DNA of 47,890 nt from Branchiostoma floridae (Eukaryota > Chordata > Leptocardii > Amphioxiformes > Branchiostomatidae): assembly GCF_000003815.2 (NCBI RefSeq), contig NC_049981.1, positions 29,833,535 through 29,881,424 on the forward strand. The letters run 5' to 3'. Each line of letters opens with the position of its first letter. Position 1 is the first letter of the stretch. The notes beneath the pieces were generated by a model that saw only the letters and a program-made list of their open reading frames with translations, made no database searches and was not told the origin of the DNA. The translations under genes and the position numbers were made by a program. Of the stretch, positions 20,195 to 32,390 are shown piece by piece.

Positions 20195-20640
20195 ATGACT
20201 GTATTCAATTCATAAAAGTGAGTGCACCCAGGCATAAACCTAGCCCTTGGCCTTCATTTTCAATATATTTTTTCCAGTTTAACATACTTTTTAAAATTTT
20301 TCAAAAATCCGAGAACCAACAAATTAAACTGGTGTGGACTTAAACAAGAGAAGTTGGGAATATCTTGCGTACAGTACTGTATAGCTGCCCCATACAAATG
20401 GCAGGACCATGAATTTGACTATATTTAATAATAATATTCACCCCATAAAACTGAGTGCACCAAGGCACAAACTTGGTTGTCAGGCTTCATGATCATTATG
20501 TTTAAGGGTTTTTAAAAAAAGTTCTTAAAAACCCAAGACCCAACAAATTAAATTAAAGGGGCCTTGAAGAAGAAAAGTTGTGAATATTTTGTGCACTGTA
20601 CAGTATGGCTGCCCCATACAAGTGGCAGGACCAAATTCCT
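20195..20640. repeat. Two tandem copies of a ~230-bp block containing a GGCCACACC MITE end
   Basis: Both halves (20195-20415 and 20428-20640) run CATAAAA(G/C)TGAGTGCACC, then a MITE right end, then GTACAGTA(C)TG and GCTGCCCCATACAA, then GGCAGGACCA. The block was duplicated as a unit after the MITE was in place. Confidence 0.75.
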
Positions 20641-21370
20641 TCCACATCCCTCAGCACCTGGACAGGGCTGGATTCCCAGCTATGTGGTACCGCTTTCCTC
20701 GTGGGTTCGGTCGCCTAATGGCCTGGAGAAAGGGGGGTCAATGGAAGGTGATGGGAAGCAATAATCTACAACTACAACAGGGCTGTCTACAGCTTTACAT
20801 ATTATCGTTTAGCATTCCCCTTATTCATTGTTTGTGAGTCCATGTTGTTAATATTATGGTTGAATTATGAAACCTTAAATTTTCCATGAATTTCGTGTCA
20901 TGCTGTTCAGATTTTTTTGGAAAATATGTTTTCATCCCAGCAAGCAAATTGCATTTTTGGGACACAGGGATGGGTAGACAGTCTGAGCTGCCTTTGAAGA
21001 TGATTGCCAATGGTGTGATTTTGTGTCTTCTACGCAGATCTTTGTTTATAACTATCTCTAGCTAATGACAGAGTTTTTCCTAGCCTACAACTCAACCTTG
21101 AAGTAACCAAACTTGAACTTGAACCAACAGGTGCGGCCTATGCTGAACTCTTTCCCCATCTCTGTACGAGAGTGACAGAGGCAGAGCGATGGCATGCTGA
21201 TCTGTTAACATTTAGTAACCCCTTCCTTCCTTCCCATAATTTCTTCTGTGTCTAATTTAAAGGAGTCAGCACTTGTCGGGTCACCCGTATGATTATCTGT
21301 CAGAGTCCGTTGACAGTGGACTTCAATCTTGCGATCACCCAACCACCTCCGTCCTTCCTTATCCCTCACT
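20640..21370. other. Nothing firmly recognised
   Basis: Short mutually overlapping ORFs only. No repeat partner in the window. Confidence 0.5.
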
Positions 21371-21374
21371 CCAT

Positions 21375-21650
21375 CAAAACTTTATTAAAATTCTTAACTC
21401 CTTCCAGTTGCAATGATTATATCCTGATAACTTCCATCTAGGAACTTGTCCCTTCCAATAAGCGGTGGTGCACTGAAATCTCCCACCAGCACGTGGGCCC
21501 ACTTTATTTAGATGAATGTCTCCGGGATATTTTTCTGCAAAAAATTTGGGCTGCGGTTCGAACAAATTTGCGGAGTCATTGGCCGCAGCTGGGCTGTCAT
21601 CAGGATCAGTTATTACATTTATCACCTGACACGGTCGGTCTTGGAATTTC
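21375..21650 (-). mobile_element. Remnant of a LINE endonuclease (CR1/L2-like), frameshifted
   Basis: One minus frame reads an open stretch through DPDDSPAAANDSANLF and QPKFFAEKYPGDIHLNK. An adjacent frame continues WAHVLVGDFSAPPLIGRD. The order of a KYP-helix followed by VLVGDFSAP matches the region before the GDFNAP motif of APE-type LINE endonucleases. At least one frameshift separates the parts, so it is dead. The match is by eye and the clade is a guess. Confidence 0.4.
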
Positions 21651-21659
21651 GGCGAGTAG

Positions 21660-22990
21660 GAGAAAGGAGCAGGTTCTGAAGATCATGAATATCCACCATG
21701 CATGCTTAGTCCAGCTGTTTGCGATCCATTAAGTGTATAAAACATGAAAGGACTACCACACAAAAGCAATACACATGTACAAATCACCTTTTAGTACCTT
21801 GAAGAGAATGCTTATTCAGTCCTGTGCATGCATTAAACTTGACAATGAGTTTAAGTATTATTGCTTCACCACAGATGACAGCTTTCTACTTTATATCATT
21901 AAGTGTAACATTTGAGATACAAAATAATTCAGTTTCCTCCTTTCCTTATAGTAATACATTGTACATGTAGCTACTGTGTCTGCCGAACCCTTGGCAAGAT
22001 TTCAAGCTTCTCAGGAAGTGAAGACTTGCCCCCAGTTTGATAAGGTTTGAACCAAAGTGCCAACTCAAGTTCTCTCTCAACAGCATGAAATATAGGTGCC
22101 AGAAACACTGTGCTAAGGGACCTATTCACAAATTTATGTAAGAATTTTAGATGCCTTCTTTTGGTATCTTTTCCTATTTCCTCTCCTATAAGTTAGCTAG
22201 CAAGTACCAATTAATGTTAAGCATTTCTACTACAACAACACACATGTCCATAACATAAGAGCAAGGAGTCTACCATATCTGAATGCCTAGGCAGACAGGC
22301 AATACCAGTGGTTAGTTCGTCGCTGCTCCCTTCCTTTGGAAAGGAATGCAGGAAGATAAGGGAACAGGTACTTAAACAGAGATACTGCTAGAAAACACTT
22401 GCTCGGCCCACTTAAGTGTATAACTACTCTCAAGAAGCTTGAGATATGCCACACAGTGATCTGATCAGACAGTGACTCTACAATCTAGGTAAAACTTTGG
22501 GACAGTGCCATACATATATAGAGAGAATATACATATACATGTACTAGTATACGTTAACTGGATGTACAGTGCAAAGGAACTAAGGATATCTAACTGAAGA
22601 CAACGTATGATATATTCAGTTTGATTACACATCTATACAGACTTCACCTGCTGGCCTGCAGTACTGACATTCACCAATAGGGGGCTCTGCTAAGGAAAAG
22701 GCACTGCACTGGAGACGACTTTCCTTTCTTTCTCCTTTCAAGCATTCCTATCTGGTTCTTTCACATGAACATTTCGGTTACTTACAGATAAATGATAAGG
22801 TGCAGTTTCAAAGTCATTTTTTATAAGTTTGAGAGCAGCGATACCTGTTGACATCTCAGGAGACCCAATATTGAAAGCAACAGAATAAAGGATTGCAACA
22901 CTGAGAAATGCCATTCAACATCAAAAGAACCCACCGAAACTCGATACGCATCATGTAACAATTTCCCTGACAAAAATTTGAGAGTTCAAT
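21660..22990. other. Nothing recognised
   Basis: Noncoding AT-rich sequence. No ORF with domain features and no inverted-repeat ends noticed. Confidence 0.5.
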
Positions 22991-23249
22991 ACAAAAATGC
23001 ACCGTGCAGTTTTCCCAAAAGACAGCTGGGAGGATAGCAGATTCACCCTGTCCTTTCGCACCTTTAGTGGTACGAGTTTCGTCACCGGCCATGCTTGTCT
23101 GGTTGTATGGCTTGCTTTTGCAACACTCCCGAGCCGGATGAGACCCAGCTTCCCCCTCAGCATTTCCAAAATAAACATCGCCATGGACCCCTTTAGCCGG
23201 CAAGCATGCCCCACTCCGTCATTCCATTCCTTCTCTAGGAATTAACTCG

Positions 23250-24420
23250 TGTTTAGGAAACCGAGCACAACTGACAAGCAGACGCACTTCGGGCACCTTA
23301 CAAATAAACAGGACTGGCTCACCAATGGCTTAAGAAACCTCGATAACTTAAGACGCGAGGACAAACCTACTTAGTTGCACCGCATCACAAATGGTCGATC
23401 CCTCCTCCTTCGTTAGAAACCCAGTTAAGAATTGCAAAATAAACAGTAGCTGTGTCTAAATCTCTCTCAAATGGATCCCTTCCTCTGGAGCCTTGTACTG
23501 CCAAGTCCTTACACTAATTGCCTAGCAATGACTCACACACTTCCTTGGGAGATGTCTCAAGGATGATTCTTGGAAGATCTCCTGAATCTCCCCCAGGACC
23601 CACCTGTTACTAGTATGTACTGTGTCGCTGACACCTTCTAGATTCATCTAGATCTTTCCTCCTTTTCAGTTACTTGGAAAGGGTTGGGAGGTAGAGGTTT
23701 GTTTGTTTGTTTGTTTGTCTGTCTTAATAGCAGGTAAGATTAACATTAACTTTATAATTCAAAAGGAAAATAAAAATATGAATGAAGAAAAGAGCAACCT
23801 GTCTTTATCAAGGAAGAAGAAAAGAAACTGAAATCTTGACATCTATTTGTCATAACGTTCAAGATGTACATATATAGATAAATGACAGCTTTCTGTTCAC
23901 AACAACCTCATTATCTTTGGCAATAATGTTTTTAGATCCGTTAATTTTGTGACTGTGTTAACTTTGTTTCCAGGATAACTTGAGCAATAAATTGGCCTTT
24001 ATGATATTTGAAAGGTGAGTGAGGTTCAGGAAAATGAAGGTCAAGTACCATAGTACGCCTCCCAGCTGTTTTCTGCAGTACTTCCAGTTTCGATATCTTT
24101 TGGAAATACACCCAGATCCAAAATATTTCAATACCAAAGTGGTTTGCTTCTGTACGTTTTGCAAGAAAGGAAGCCACAAGTTCCAAGCGAATTATATTCA
24201 AAGCCTGGAGGTTTCAATGCAGCATGACATCATTTACCTCACCTTGACCTCGAAGTCAAGTATTTTTTTCCTGCAGAAGAAAACGAGTCAACAAGCCTCT
24301 GAAATATCACACGACTCCTTGAAGTCTTTGTCCACGGAAAAAGCGGATTCCGCGGAACTTTGTTAAGGTCACTCGCCACGGCCTTAACGCGGCGGCAGTT
24401 TACAAAAAGATGTATCAATT
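23250..24420. other. No gene recognised; contains a GTTT microsatellite
   Basis: A (GTTT)n run lies at 23698-23720. The ORFs at 23941-24366 overlap in opposite directions without domains. Confidence 0.5.
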
Positions 24421-24429
24421 AACTAGGGG

Positions 24430-24760
24430 TTCGATTCATCACTGTTGACTTATGTGTTCCACTTCTGCCTCTGCGACCGGCACCTTTTCTCTTCGAGTCA
24501 GGAGGCGGGTGTCCGACTGAAATACTTTCCTTTTCAACCACCGGAGCGAGCCAGTGGGGGGAGGAATTGAAAAAGGGAGGCGGCACAAAAGCGGAATTGT
24601 GGTTGGAAAATCGGCGGAAAGCCCCAGGTTGTGGCGGCCACAAGGTAACAATGGCCCTTGCAGAATGCATTTTCCACCTTTGCTAACCGTGACAGTACCA
24701 CTCTCCTTCCAATGGGTAGAAAGAAAGAGCCGATTACAACACATTACCAGCCCATCTGTG
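24430..24760. other. GC-richer patch, open in several frames
   Basis: On the minus strand one frame is open for about 100 codons (24439-24744) and another for 83. Composition differs from the AT-rich flanks. A short exon could hide here but no pair of good splice sites fixes one. No family recognised. Confidence 0.25.
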
Positions 24761-25633
24761 CAAGGCTAAGGACAACATGCCTGTGCTTCTCATTTCCACT
24801 GGTATAATAGCTCTGCACCAATTCCAACAAGTGCTACCAACTAACCGCTAAGAAGTGCCGGAGGAACAAGTTAGCATAGACTACGGAGTAACTCCATAAA
24901 GAGATATGGTTAACTGCTTTATGGACTCTTTCAATGGTGATAGATATAGCTGTCAACTGCACTCAACAAAGACATAGGTCTCACAAAGCGGTGCGGGAGG
25001 GGGGCAGGAAACTGTCCCACTGAGTTGCCACGGGGGTTGTCATGGTCTAACAAGACATCTGTGTTCCGACAAAATCTTCCCACCTAAATCCCACAAAGAC
25101 TGCCGCATTCACATTCAAGAAAAAAATTGTCAAAAATTGTCCATCTGTACTACCCTCAAATACATTATTATACATGTTATGTTTCTGTTAGAGCACTGTT
25201 ACTAAAAGTAGTCCTTACTCAAGGCTACAGAATTTTTAGCAAGTTGAAGTTCATGCAGCCTCAATACAAACAAAGAAGAAAATACCAACATCTACATGTA
25301 CAATACCTACACAAAGTAATGTAAATAAATGAAACAAAGCAATGTAACTGCATATACTGTGATGATTAATTAGTGTGCTTTATCTAGCGTTTTTCCTATT
25401 TATTTTTTACACAATCCAACAATACTTAGCATATCATTTTTCAGGTGTCCCACCAAGGAAATTAAGCTGTTAACCCCAAGTATGACAAAACATCCTGAAC
25501 CCTTGTAAATCTAGATTGAACTTGACAGGAGGCAAACAAAGTCAAGTTTTGTGCAGGGGACAGAGATTAAGCACCAACTGAACCTGATCTTGACCTTGAG
25601 GGCGCACCATGCCCCCTCAGATGGGGAGGTCTG

Positions 25634-25905
25634 TTTGTACCCTTGACAAAAGGCACAAAGGAAACTCAAACTGCTTAAAACATGACTTCCCACAAGTTAA
25701 GGACACTATTGCAAGTCAAGTAAAGACAAACCCTGCCCAAGAATACTGCTCAGGGGACTGATGGACACTACTGACAATACAAATACTTTTGTACCCTTGA
25801 CAAAAGGCACAAAGGAAACTCAAACTGCTTTAAAAACTTCCCTCTTTGTTTAAGGACACTATTGCAAGTCAAACCTTGCCCAAGAAGACCACCCAGGGCA
25901 CTGAT
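25634..25905. repeat. Direct tandem duplication, 156-bp period
   Basis: TTGTACCCTTGACAAAAGGC followed by ACAAAGGAAACTCAAACTGC occurs at about 25634 and again at about 25789. TTAAGGACACTATTGCAAGT and the TTGCCCAAGAA segment follow in both. The copies have diverged by small indels. Confidence 0.85.
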
Positions 25906-26011
25906 AAAATCTGGTCTTTGTGAAGAGGTGACCATTACAGACAAGATTCTTAATGCAGCTTATGTCAATAAGAAATATTCTAACTAAAAAGTGCAAGTGG
26001 TTACTCTCCAA

Positions 26012-26128
26012 GCAGAGGTTGGTGGGAACAATCGTGACCTTTTCCTTTCATCCGTTTTTTAGATTGGTGGGAAGGCCGATGAAAAAAAGTGGTCATTATT
26101 TTTCCCACCAACCTCCGCTTGGAAAGTA
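26012..26128. mobile_element. Short foldback MITE, 117 bp
   Basis: TACTCTCCAAGCAGAGGTTG and CAACCTCCGCTTGGAAAGTA are inverted ends, continuing with GGTGGGAA and TTCCCACC. The element is almost all arm, so the RNA would form a tight hairpin. Confidence 0.75.
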
Positions 26129-26725
26129 TGTTGTTTGTACAGGTTTAACTGTACAGGATTGTGATTCTGCTGCAATTTGAGCATCACCTACCTGGCCCAA
26201 TAGATTATCTGCACAGGCTAATGATCACATGTAGCTGACCCTACACTCTTACAGGGCAAAGTCAACACTAACAAGGGCATTTCGGACATGGTACCTCGGT
26301 ACTACGGATATTGCCAGATTTAGACAAAGCTTTGGCTATAATACAAAAAGGAAACCAGCTCCGTAACGCGACACGGACTGTTCCCAAATGGAATGAGACA
26401 TCTCCTGGCATTGTACCCTACAGTTCAATGCCAAGTTTAACGATGAAAGTGCTATCAAAACATAACAGGACGGACCTTAAATCCTATAATCCGGTCTTAC
26501 TGGGTTCTACCAGTATCAGTCTGCAACCTTAAAATCCTTTTTTGTGTGTACTGGATATATTGACACCTGTGTGGGGTACTTTGGCTGCATGTGCATTTCG
26601 AAAAAAAAAGGTACAACAGGCAACCACAGGCGAAGTATGGCTTCTCTTCTCTTCTTCATAACTGTGTTATGTTCTTTTAAGTGCACTGGTGTGATGCTCC
26701 GTCATACACGGAGTATTCTCAATAA

Positions 26726-27114
26726 GGCCTAGGAAAAAAAATGTTGTGTTTCCTGTTTCCCTACCTACCCTAGAAAAACCTGCCGACCCTAGACTTTTTT
26801 TGGGGGTGGGCAGAGGAGTCACAGTTTCCAGTTAGAATTTTTATTCAGCCTGCTTCCTATTGAAGCAAAAACACTGCTTGTCCTATCTAATGAAGGATAA
26901 ATTATCTATTGTGCACAAAATTAAAGTTTGACATTAAAAGAGAAGTGTCCTCATGCACTTCAGTTTACTTTGTTTGACTGTATTGTAATATGTATCACTA
27001 GAGTTTTGGCCAGCCAAAAAAAAATTACAAGAAAAAAAAGAAGATAATCCCTACCTACCGACCCTAATTTTTTCAGGACTGAAACAGGAAACACAACATT
27101 TTTTTTCCTTGGCC
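26726..27114. mobile_element. GGCCTAGGAAAAAAA foldback element, longer copy
   Basis: It opens GGCCTAGGAAAAAAAATGTT and closes GAAACAGGAAACACAACATT...GGCC, as at about 17378-17532. It carries about 240 bp more in the middle, including a second CCCTACCTACCGACCCTA block, so either it holds an insertion or the other copy is deleted. Confidence 0.75.
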
Positions 27115-27119
27115 TAAGT

Positions 27120-28130
27120 GTGTTGGGTACTTTTTTTAAGTGCAGAGGTTTGTCACTGTTAAACAAGGGATGCCATCATTATGTCCCCATCCAAAAGTAC
27201 CTCTTTTCCAACCATACACAGACCCGCGCACGAACAACACAAAGAGCATCTTAGAATGCTCTTTATTCTTTGTGAAAATCACCTCCTTAGAGTAGACAAG
27301 CAATTCTTCCTTCAGTTTGAACTTGATTAATTTGGCTTGGGCGAAGGACCTGTCAGGCTTTGATTGTTTTCCTTCTTACAACAGGAATGTTACTGAAATA
27401 GTTTCCTTGCTTCCTGTACATGTAAGCAATGTTTGCAACCACATCTTCTTCTGTTATGCAAAACCATACAAAACCACAAATGCTACCCAATGCAAAACAT
27501 ATTATTTTTGACAAAGGTAAAACCTAGCTTGTCTTCACCCTCATTCCAGTTGTGACCTCTTAGAGACAAAGATTGTCCGATCTCTAAAGGAATTTCATAG
27601 AAAAGGGACTAATTCTAAATGTACGAATTACATTTGAGTGACATTTCCATACGATCCTTGGGAGTTAGCGAATTGACTTGTTTAACCAGTTTTCTAGTTA
27701 GCTGTACTACTTGTATTGAACTGTCAGTTCATTCTAGTGATGCTGAAGAAGAGTGATGGATGTCACCGAGTGAAAACGTCTGGAAATAAATTTCGGTTTT
27801 GTTATCCAGTTGTAAAGATTGAATTGTATTTCAATACATTAACATCTAGCATCATATTCCAAAAATGAAATCAAGGGTCACTCAAGTCGCTCATCAGCTG
27901 ATCACTGTCTGGTTGGAAGGGGGCCTTCTCCATTACATGGGCCAGTGTCAGTTCCTTCCATCTCCTATTAATACCCTTGTACTTCATGCAGCATGACAGG
28001 TGCAGCCTACAACTCATCTTTGCACACCAACCACACACAGCTGCCACCAACATCAAACCGCTGCGCAAATATTTTCCTCGTGTCACTACATATCAATGGA
28101 GAAGCTCCAGGATCATGACAGACTGAGCAG
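27120..28130. other. No gene firmly recognised; a cysteine-rich minus-strand frame at about 27900-28130
   Basis: At 27720-27800 the plus strand reads GAAGAGTGATGG...AAAACGTCTGG, similar to words common at repeat ends in marine invertebrates. At 27960-28130 a minus frame reads YVHPCSVCHD and RFDVGGSCVWLVCKDEL before a stop. This is suggestive of decayed coding sequence, but no family is identified. Confidence 0.3.
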
Positions 28131-28633
28131 GGATGGACATAGCCTGATTTAATCTCGCTTATAGCAGCCCGCCCAACATCCACCAGTTACAGCCCTGGAC
28201 AGCGGAGTCTGTGTTACACAGACTAGGATGGACACGTTTAAAAAAATTCTCTTGTCTTGTCGGGCAAGAACATAAAAAATTCCTATTTCTGACTGACTGA
28301 CTACATTAGGGAGGTAAAAGCCAGTGAAAGGTGAGGGATGGGCTCTGCCTTCCAATACCGTGCCCTATACACACAATGCGGATAACAAGCCTTCTAAAAA
28401 GGCTATGGGACTACCTTTAACTGCCATTTCCTTTGTTCGTTAACTCAATCATCCATATGGCATTGTTCAACAGTATGCAGCGGTGCATTTATGATGTCAT
28501 TTATGATGTCAAAGTATTATAATGGTCTTCCAAGCAAGCATACTGTAGTTGTCAGCCATATTGTTGTTTTCTGACCATATTTGGTTTGTTTATCGGTACA
28601 ACCAAAAAAGGAAGGGCTGCTTTACTTGCAATA

Positions 28634-28807
28634 CAGTAGAAGCCAGTTAATTGCACACCTGATTAACGCACACTTCTGTTAACTGCACGGAATCCCCAAA
28701 TCCCAAAACAGTGCAGTCCAGCTGGATACCTTCGCATTATTGCACCAGCCAGATAATTGCACGAAATTTACTGGCAAATAAGCCGTGCAATTAAGCGGCT
28801 TCTACTG
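28634..28807. mobile_element. pogo-like MITE with TA target duplication
   Basis: The ends CAGTAGAAGCCAGTTAATTG and (inverted) CAGTAGAAGCCGCTTAATTG are flanked by TA on both sides. The inverted ends resemble the terminal repeats of Drosophila pogo as I remember them, and a TA duplication fits Tc1/mariner/pogo transposition. At 174 bp it has no transposase. Confidence 0.8.
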
Positions 28808-28809
28808 TA

Positions 28810-29430
28810 CCAATATTCGTAAATTCTTCAAGTATGAAATAAAATTCAGAAAATATACTATACAAAATGTCATGAACGTGAAATTTTGTTGTATCCAGCA
28901 TTGGGCACCTTCAACAAGTTGAGTGAGTCCAGGCTAACTGCTGGATTTTTTAATGGTACATTTCTGGGCCATGTTAGACATGGGTTTGCCATTTGAAGAA
29001 TGTTTAACTTGAAGTTGAAGTTAAAGGCAACTGAACATTTCACTCATCAATTCAAATCCTACGCACACTTAGTCTAAATGTGCAAGGTAGTTGTCTTGGC
29101 ATTTTGGGCGAGAAGTAAAGCTGTTTCAACTTTCAACATTCCAAGTTGTCACTTCCCTTTTAAGCAATGGACAGACAAAAGCATGAAACCTTCAAGTTGA
29201 AAAAAATGAATGTATAGAACTCCTTTTGGTGGGTAGCAATGCTAGTAGTTAGGGCAAATCATACTATCTATAAAGCTGACAAGAATGGATCATATGCTTG
29301 CTGTTTGACAGAAAGGATTGCTAAAATGTAACTGGAGCTGCAAAGCAGCAGTAACTAAAAAAGTTCTCATGGAAAAAGTTGAGGCTTTTAGCCAGTACCG
29401 AAAAGCAATAATTCAGTCCAGAGTGACCTC
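28810..29430. other. Nothing recognised
   Basis: AT-rich noncoding sequence preceding the candidate exon at 29441. Confidence 0.5.
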
Positions 29431-29440
29431 TGTTTGACAG

Positions 29441-29629
29441 ATGGAAGAGGCTCAATCAGGCTCCCTGTCTCAACCCGTCTGTTACCATGGCAACGGATAC
29501 ACAGTGAACTTGTCCCGTCAGCCCGCACCTGCTTTTCTGCACTTTTCAAATGGACAGAGTCTTCTCAAGTACGGCGGATACAGCTCAGACCAGACAGAAG
29601 GCATTCTTGTCAGTGATCCAGACAACTGA
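29441..29629 (+). CDS. Candidate plus-strand exon of an unknown gene (62 codons to a stop)
   Basis: A pyrimidine-containing tract ending TGACCTCTGTTTGACAG directly precedes ATG, so the first in-frame codon follows a plausible acceptor. The frame reads MEEAQSGSLSQPVCYHGNGY, then through PAFLHFSNGQSLLKYGGYSS to ILVSDPDN and TGA. Amino-acid mix and codon use look like coding sequence, unlike the AT-rich surroundings, but no family is recognised and no partner exon is found. It could be a terminal exon of a gene nested in the collagen intron or separate from it, or chance. Confidence 0.3.
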   Translation: MEEAQSGSLSQPVCYHGNGYTVNLSRQPAPAFLHFSNGQSLLKYGGYSSDQTEGILVSDPDN

Positions 29630-29639
29630 TGGGAAAGAT

Positions 29640-32160
29640 GCACATTCAACTTGCCTCGGAGGTAAATGTACAGGCAGCTGAGAGACAATTATTTCTTTTT
29701 TTCCTTTTTGTAGTTTTTTTTCTTTCAAATCTTTTCCATGTTCTTTTTTTATTCAAGTTTCAAACAGGCACAGTGCTCAATAGATATATACCGCGGATTA
29801 AGAACTAATTTCTTAAATGCACTAAATTAAGTGACAGATCCATTGCAAGAAGTCATACCATGTATCTTTCAAATTCTACATACTACATGTACTAGATGCA
29901 TGATCATATACTGAAAAGGACATCTTACTTACTTAAGTTATTGGTCATAAATACTACCACAAATGGAACGCTGCCAGAAATAAGGTAACATTTTCAATAA
30001 GAAATCTTAAGTGACTGACATATGTTATATACGTTAGTTATCAATTAATTGCTTTTCCACTTCCTTCTAACCTCTAAACATATTGCAAACCTGATAACCA
30101 AAAGGCATAACATAACAAATCCTGTGTAATAGAAGCCCTTATTTTGTTTTGTTACTTAAATTCTTCACAATTCTAAGAGGTTCTGCAAACCATTACCGGT
30201 AGCCCCCTCCCCGTCCCCTGTATGTGCCACTACACTAGTCCGTCATCACCTGTCTGACATGTTAATTCCTTCGCAACCTTCGGAATTCTGAGTCTTTCCA
30301 AACAAACACCTTACTGCATGTTACGTTACAACTCAGATAGTGCTGGGTTTGAAATTCTCTTTTGGCGCTACCTGTAGTGCAAAACTACTAGCTGTCAAAG
30401 CATTCTTCTTTTCTCCCTTCTATATTATTACATTGAAGTGTACATTTATTATGTAACAATTCCAGCAAGATGAAGACTATATCATGAAACATAATTTTTA
30501 AGCCCACAACCAAAAACGACTTCTATTAGTGTACAATATGTCAAGAGGTATAATACTATAATGACTATCTAGAAAGAAGCATATCCCATAATCTAACCTG
30601 TCAATCTTAAGTCACTTTCTGTTAGCTTGTTTGTCACAAACCAATTCTGACAAGTTACAGAAAAGAATTATCTTCATGCTCCCAGCTTTTTTTATCACTC
30701 AAATATTGAAAAAAAAAAAACTACTTTTTTTTAATTAGCTTCAATGGAGTAGTAACATAAAAGGACATTCTTGGAAAGAGGAATGTCCATTAAAAATGTC
30801 TAGCATAGGTTCAGTCTATGACATACCTCAATACGACCACGTTAATCCAACAATTGGACTGGACTGTAAATCCACATCTGTTCTATGTTTGCATTTCGTT
30901 TTATCCAAATCCACTACATAAAATCACGACAGCCTAATCACTAGTAATCAGAAACTGTCTCCTCACAGCTCTTATTAGTCCAAAGGGATCGAAATGGGCA
31001 CTGTGAAGGGATTACACAAATATTTCACCAATGGTACAGTCCGAAGGAACGACCCTGAACTTGACTGTGGGTGAGAGAGAGTCAAACTGGACAATGGTTG
31101 TGGCGTAAATACTGGGGAAGTTGGTATTTCCGAGTACAAGTCTTTACACATGTACATGATACTCATTATTAGATGTGATAACTATAAGAAAGGAAATACG
31201 GAGGTCAATATATATAAATTATTGTCTAATTTGTTTTAAAAAAATATATAGCCCTGATAGTATAATTCATATTTCTATTAAGTAAACGTTAGACGTTTAA
31301 TGATAGTGAGTGTGTGTGTGCGCTTGTCTCTGTGTGTGTGTGTGTGTGTATTTGAGTGAGTTTGCCGTTGACTAAACAAAAGTTTACTTATACTTCTATG
31401 ATATGATGACTGCAAGAAAAACATTTCTTATATTTTTAGATAGCCTCATTTAGGGCCTTTGCCAAGGCTGACGCCTGCCTGTCTTGCCCCTGTTGTCATT
31501 GATCCCCAACAATGACTCATATCCCAGACAGTTGCCAAAACTGATATCAAAGGTCAGGGTCACCATTCCATAAAAGTATGAACATCATCATACGAATACA
31601 AATCCTGGAATACATTGCTGGAAGTGAGGGAACTTTTCCTATTCTAAAGGCAAAAGTCAGATACTTCGAGACAGTCACAGATTTTAAAAATTTATTTATT
31701 GATCTTGTACTGTAGGGTAGTCCCTTCAGTCTTGCAGAGTGCTTTCCAAGGGAGCCCTATGACAATTCGATCTACATACATTTGTAGATGTAATCAAAGG
31801 TCGTTGACCATATGAAATGATCTCTGTAAACTTTTTTGGAAAATTCCCATAAAAGCCTAAAACAATCCCAAAGAGAAAAACATGGCAAACATTACATCGG
31901 AAATGTCTAGACAGTTACAAGGAAGTTGTACAATGAGTATATCTTATCTTGGCTGGGGTCTTAGTACTCTGACCTTGCCTATTGACCTTGTCAAGGGCTG
32001 CAGAACAGAGACCAAACAGCTTGTTATCTGTAAACAGTGGTCCTGAGTTCTGTCGACTTAGGAAAGGAAAAATTGTCAGGTGTCAGGAAATACAGCACTT
32101 ATGGCTCCATTGTCGCAAAAGTTTTATCAAAAGTTTGTTCAGAGTGACCCTCAGTGCAGT
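29640..32160. other. No gene recognised; contains a GT microsatellite
   Basis: A (GT)n stretch lies at about 31309-31350, and there are several homopolymer tracts. Nothing else is supported. Confidence 0.5.
31309..31350. repeat. (GT)n microsatellite
   Basis: GTGTGTGTGTG, a short interruption, then TGTGTGTGTGTGTGTGT. Confidence 0.9.
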
Positions 32161-32169
32161 GTCTAGTGA

Positions 32170-32390
32170 CAGGGCATTGCTGTTTCTGTGGCAGGGTACA
32201 TTTTTACAGGGAGGGGTGGCTGGCCATTCCTTTTTACTTTTAGCATACTTAGGGGGCACCAGAGATATTCTGACCCAGGATTGAACCAAGATCTCCCACT
32301 TGCCAACAAATTGAAGCTCCACTGTAAGGCTGCTAACAGTTTGGAAACAGGGATATCCCCTTATTATTGGTACCATCAAGAAACTTGTTG
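32170..32390 (-). mobile_element. Possible tRNA-derived SINE, minus strand
   Basis: On the minus strand TTAGCAGCCTTACAGTGGAG (A-box-like) is followed by GATCTTGGTTCAATCCTGGG, in which GGTTCAATCC is a good B box. The spacing fits a tRNA head. The body is not matched elsewhere in the window. Confidence 0.4.

Noticed and set aside
20665-20720. Minus-strand segment between CTCCAG and GTACCA that could be a collagen-like exon
   Set aside because: It lacks Gly-X-Y in any frame, the donor is weak, and it adjoins a duplicated repeat block.
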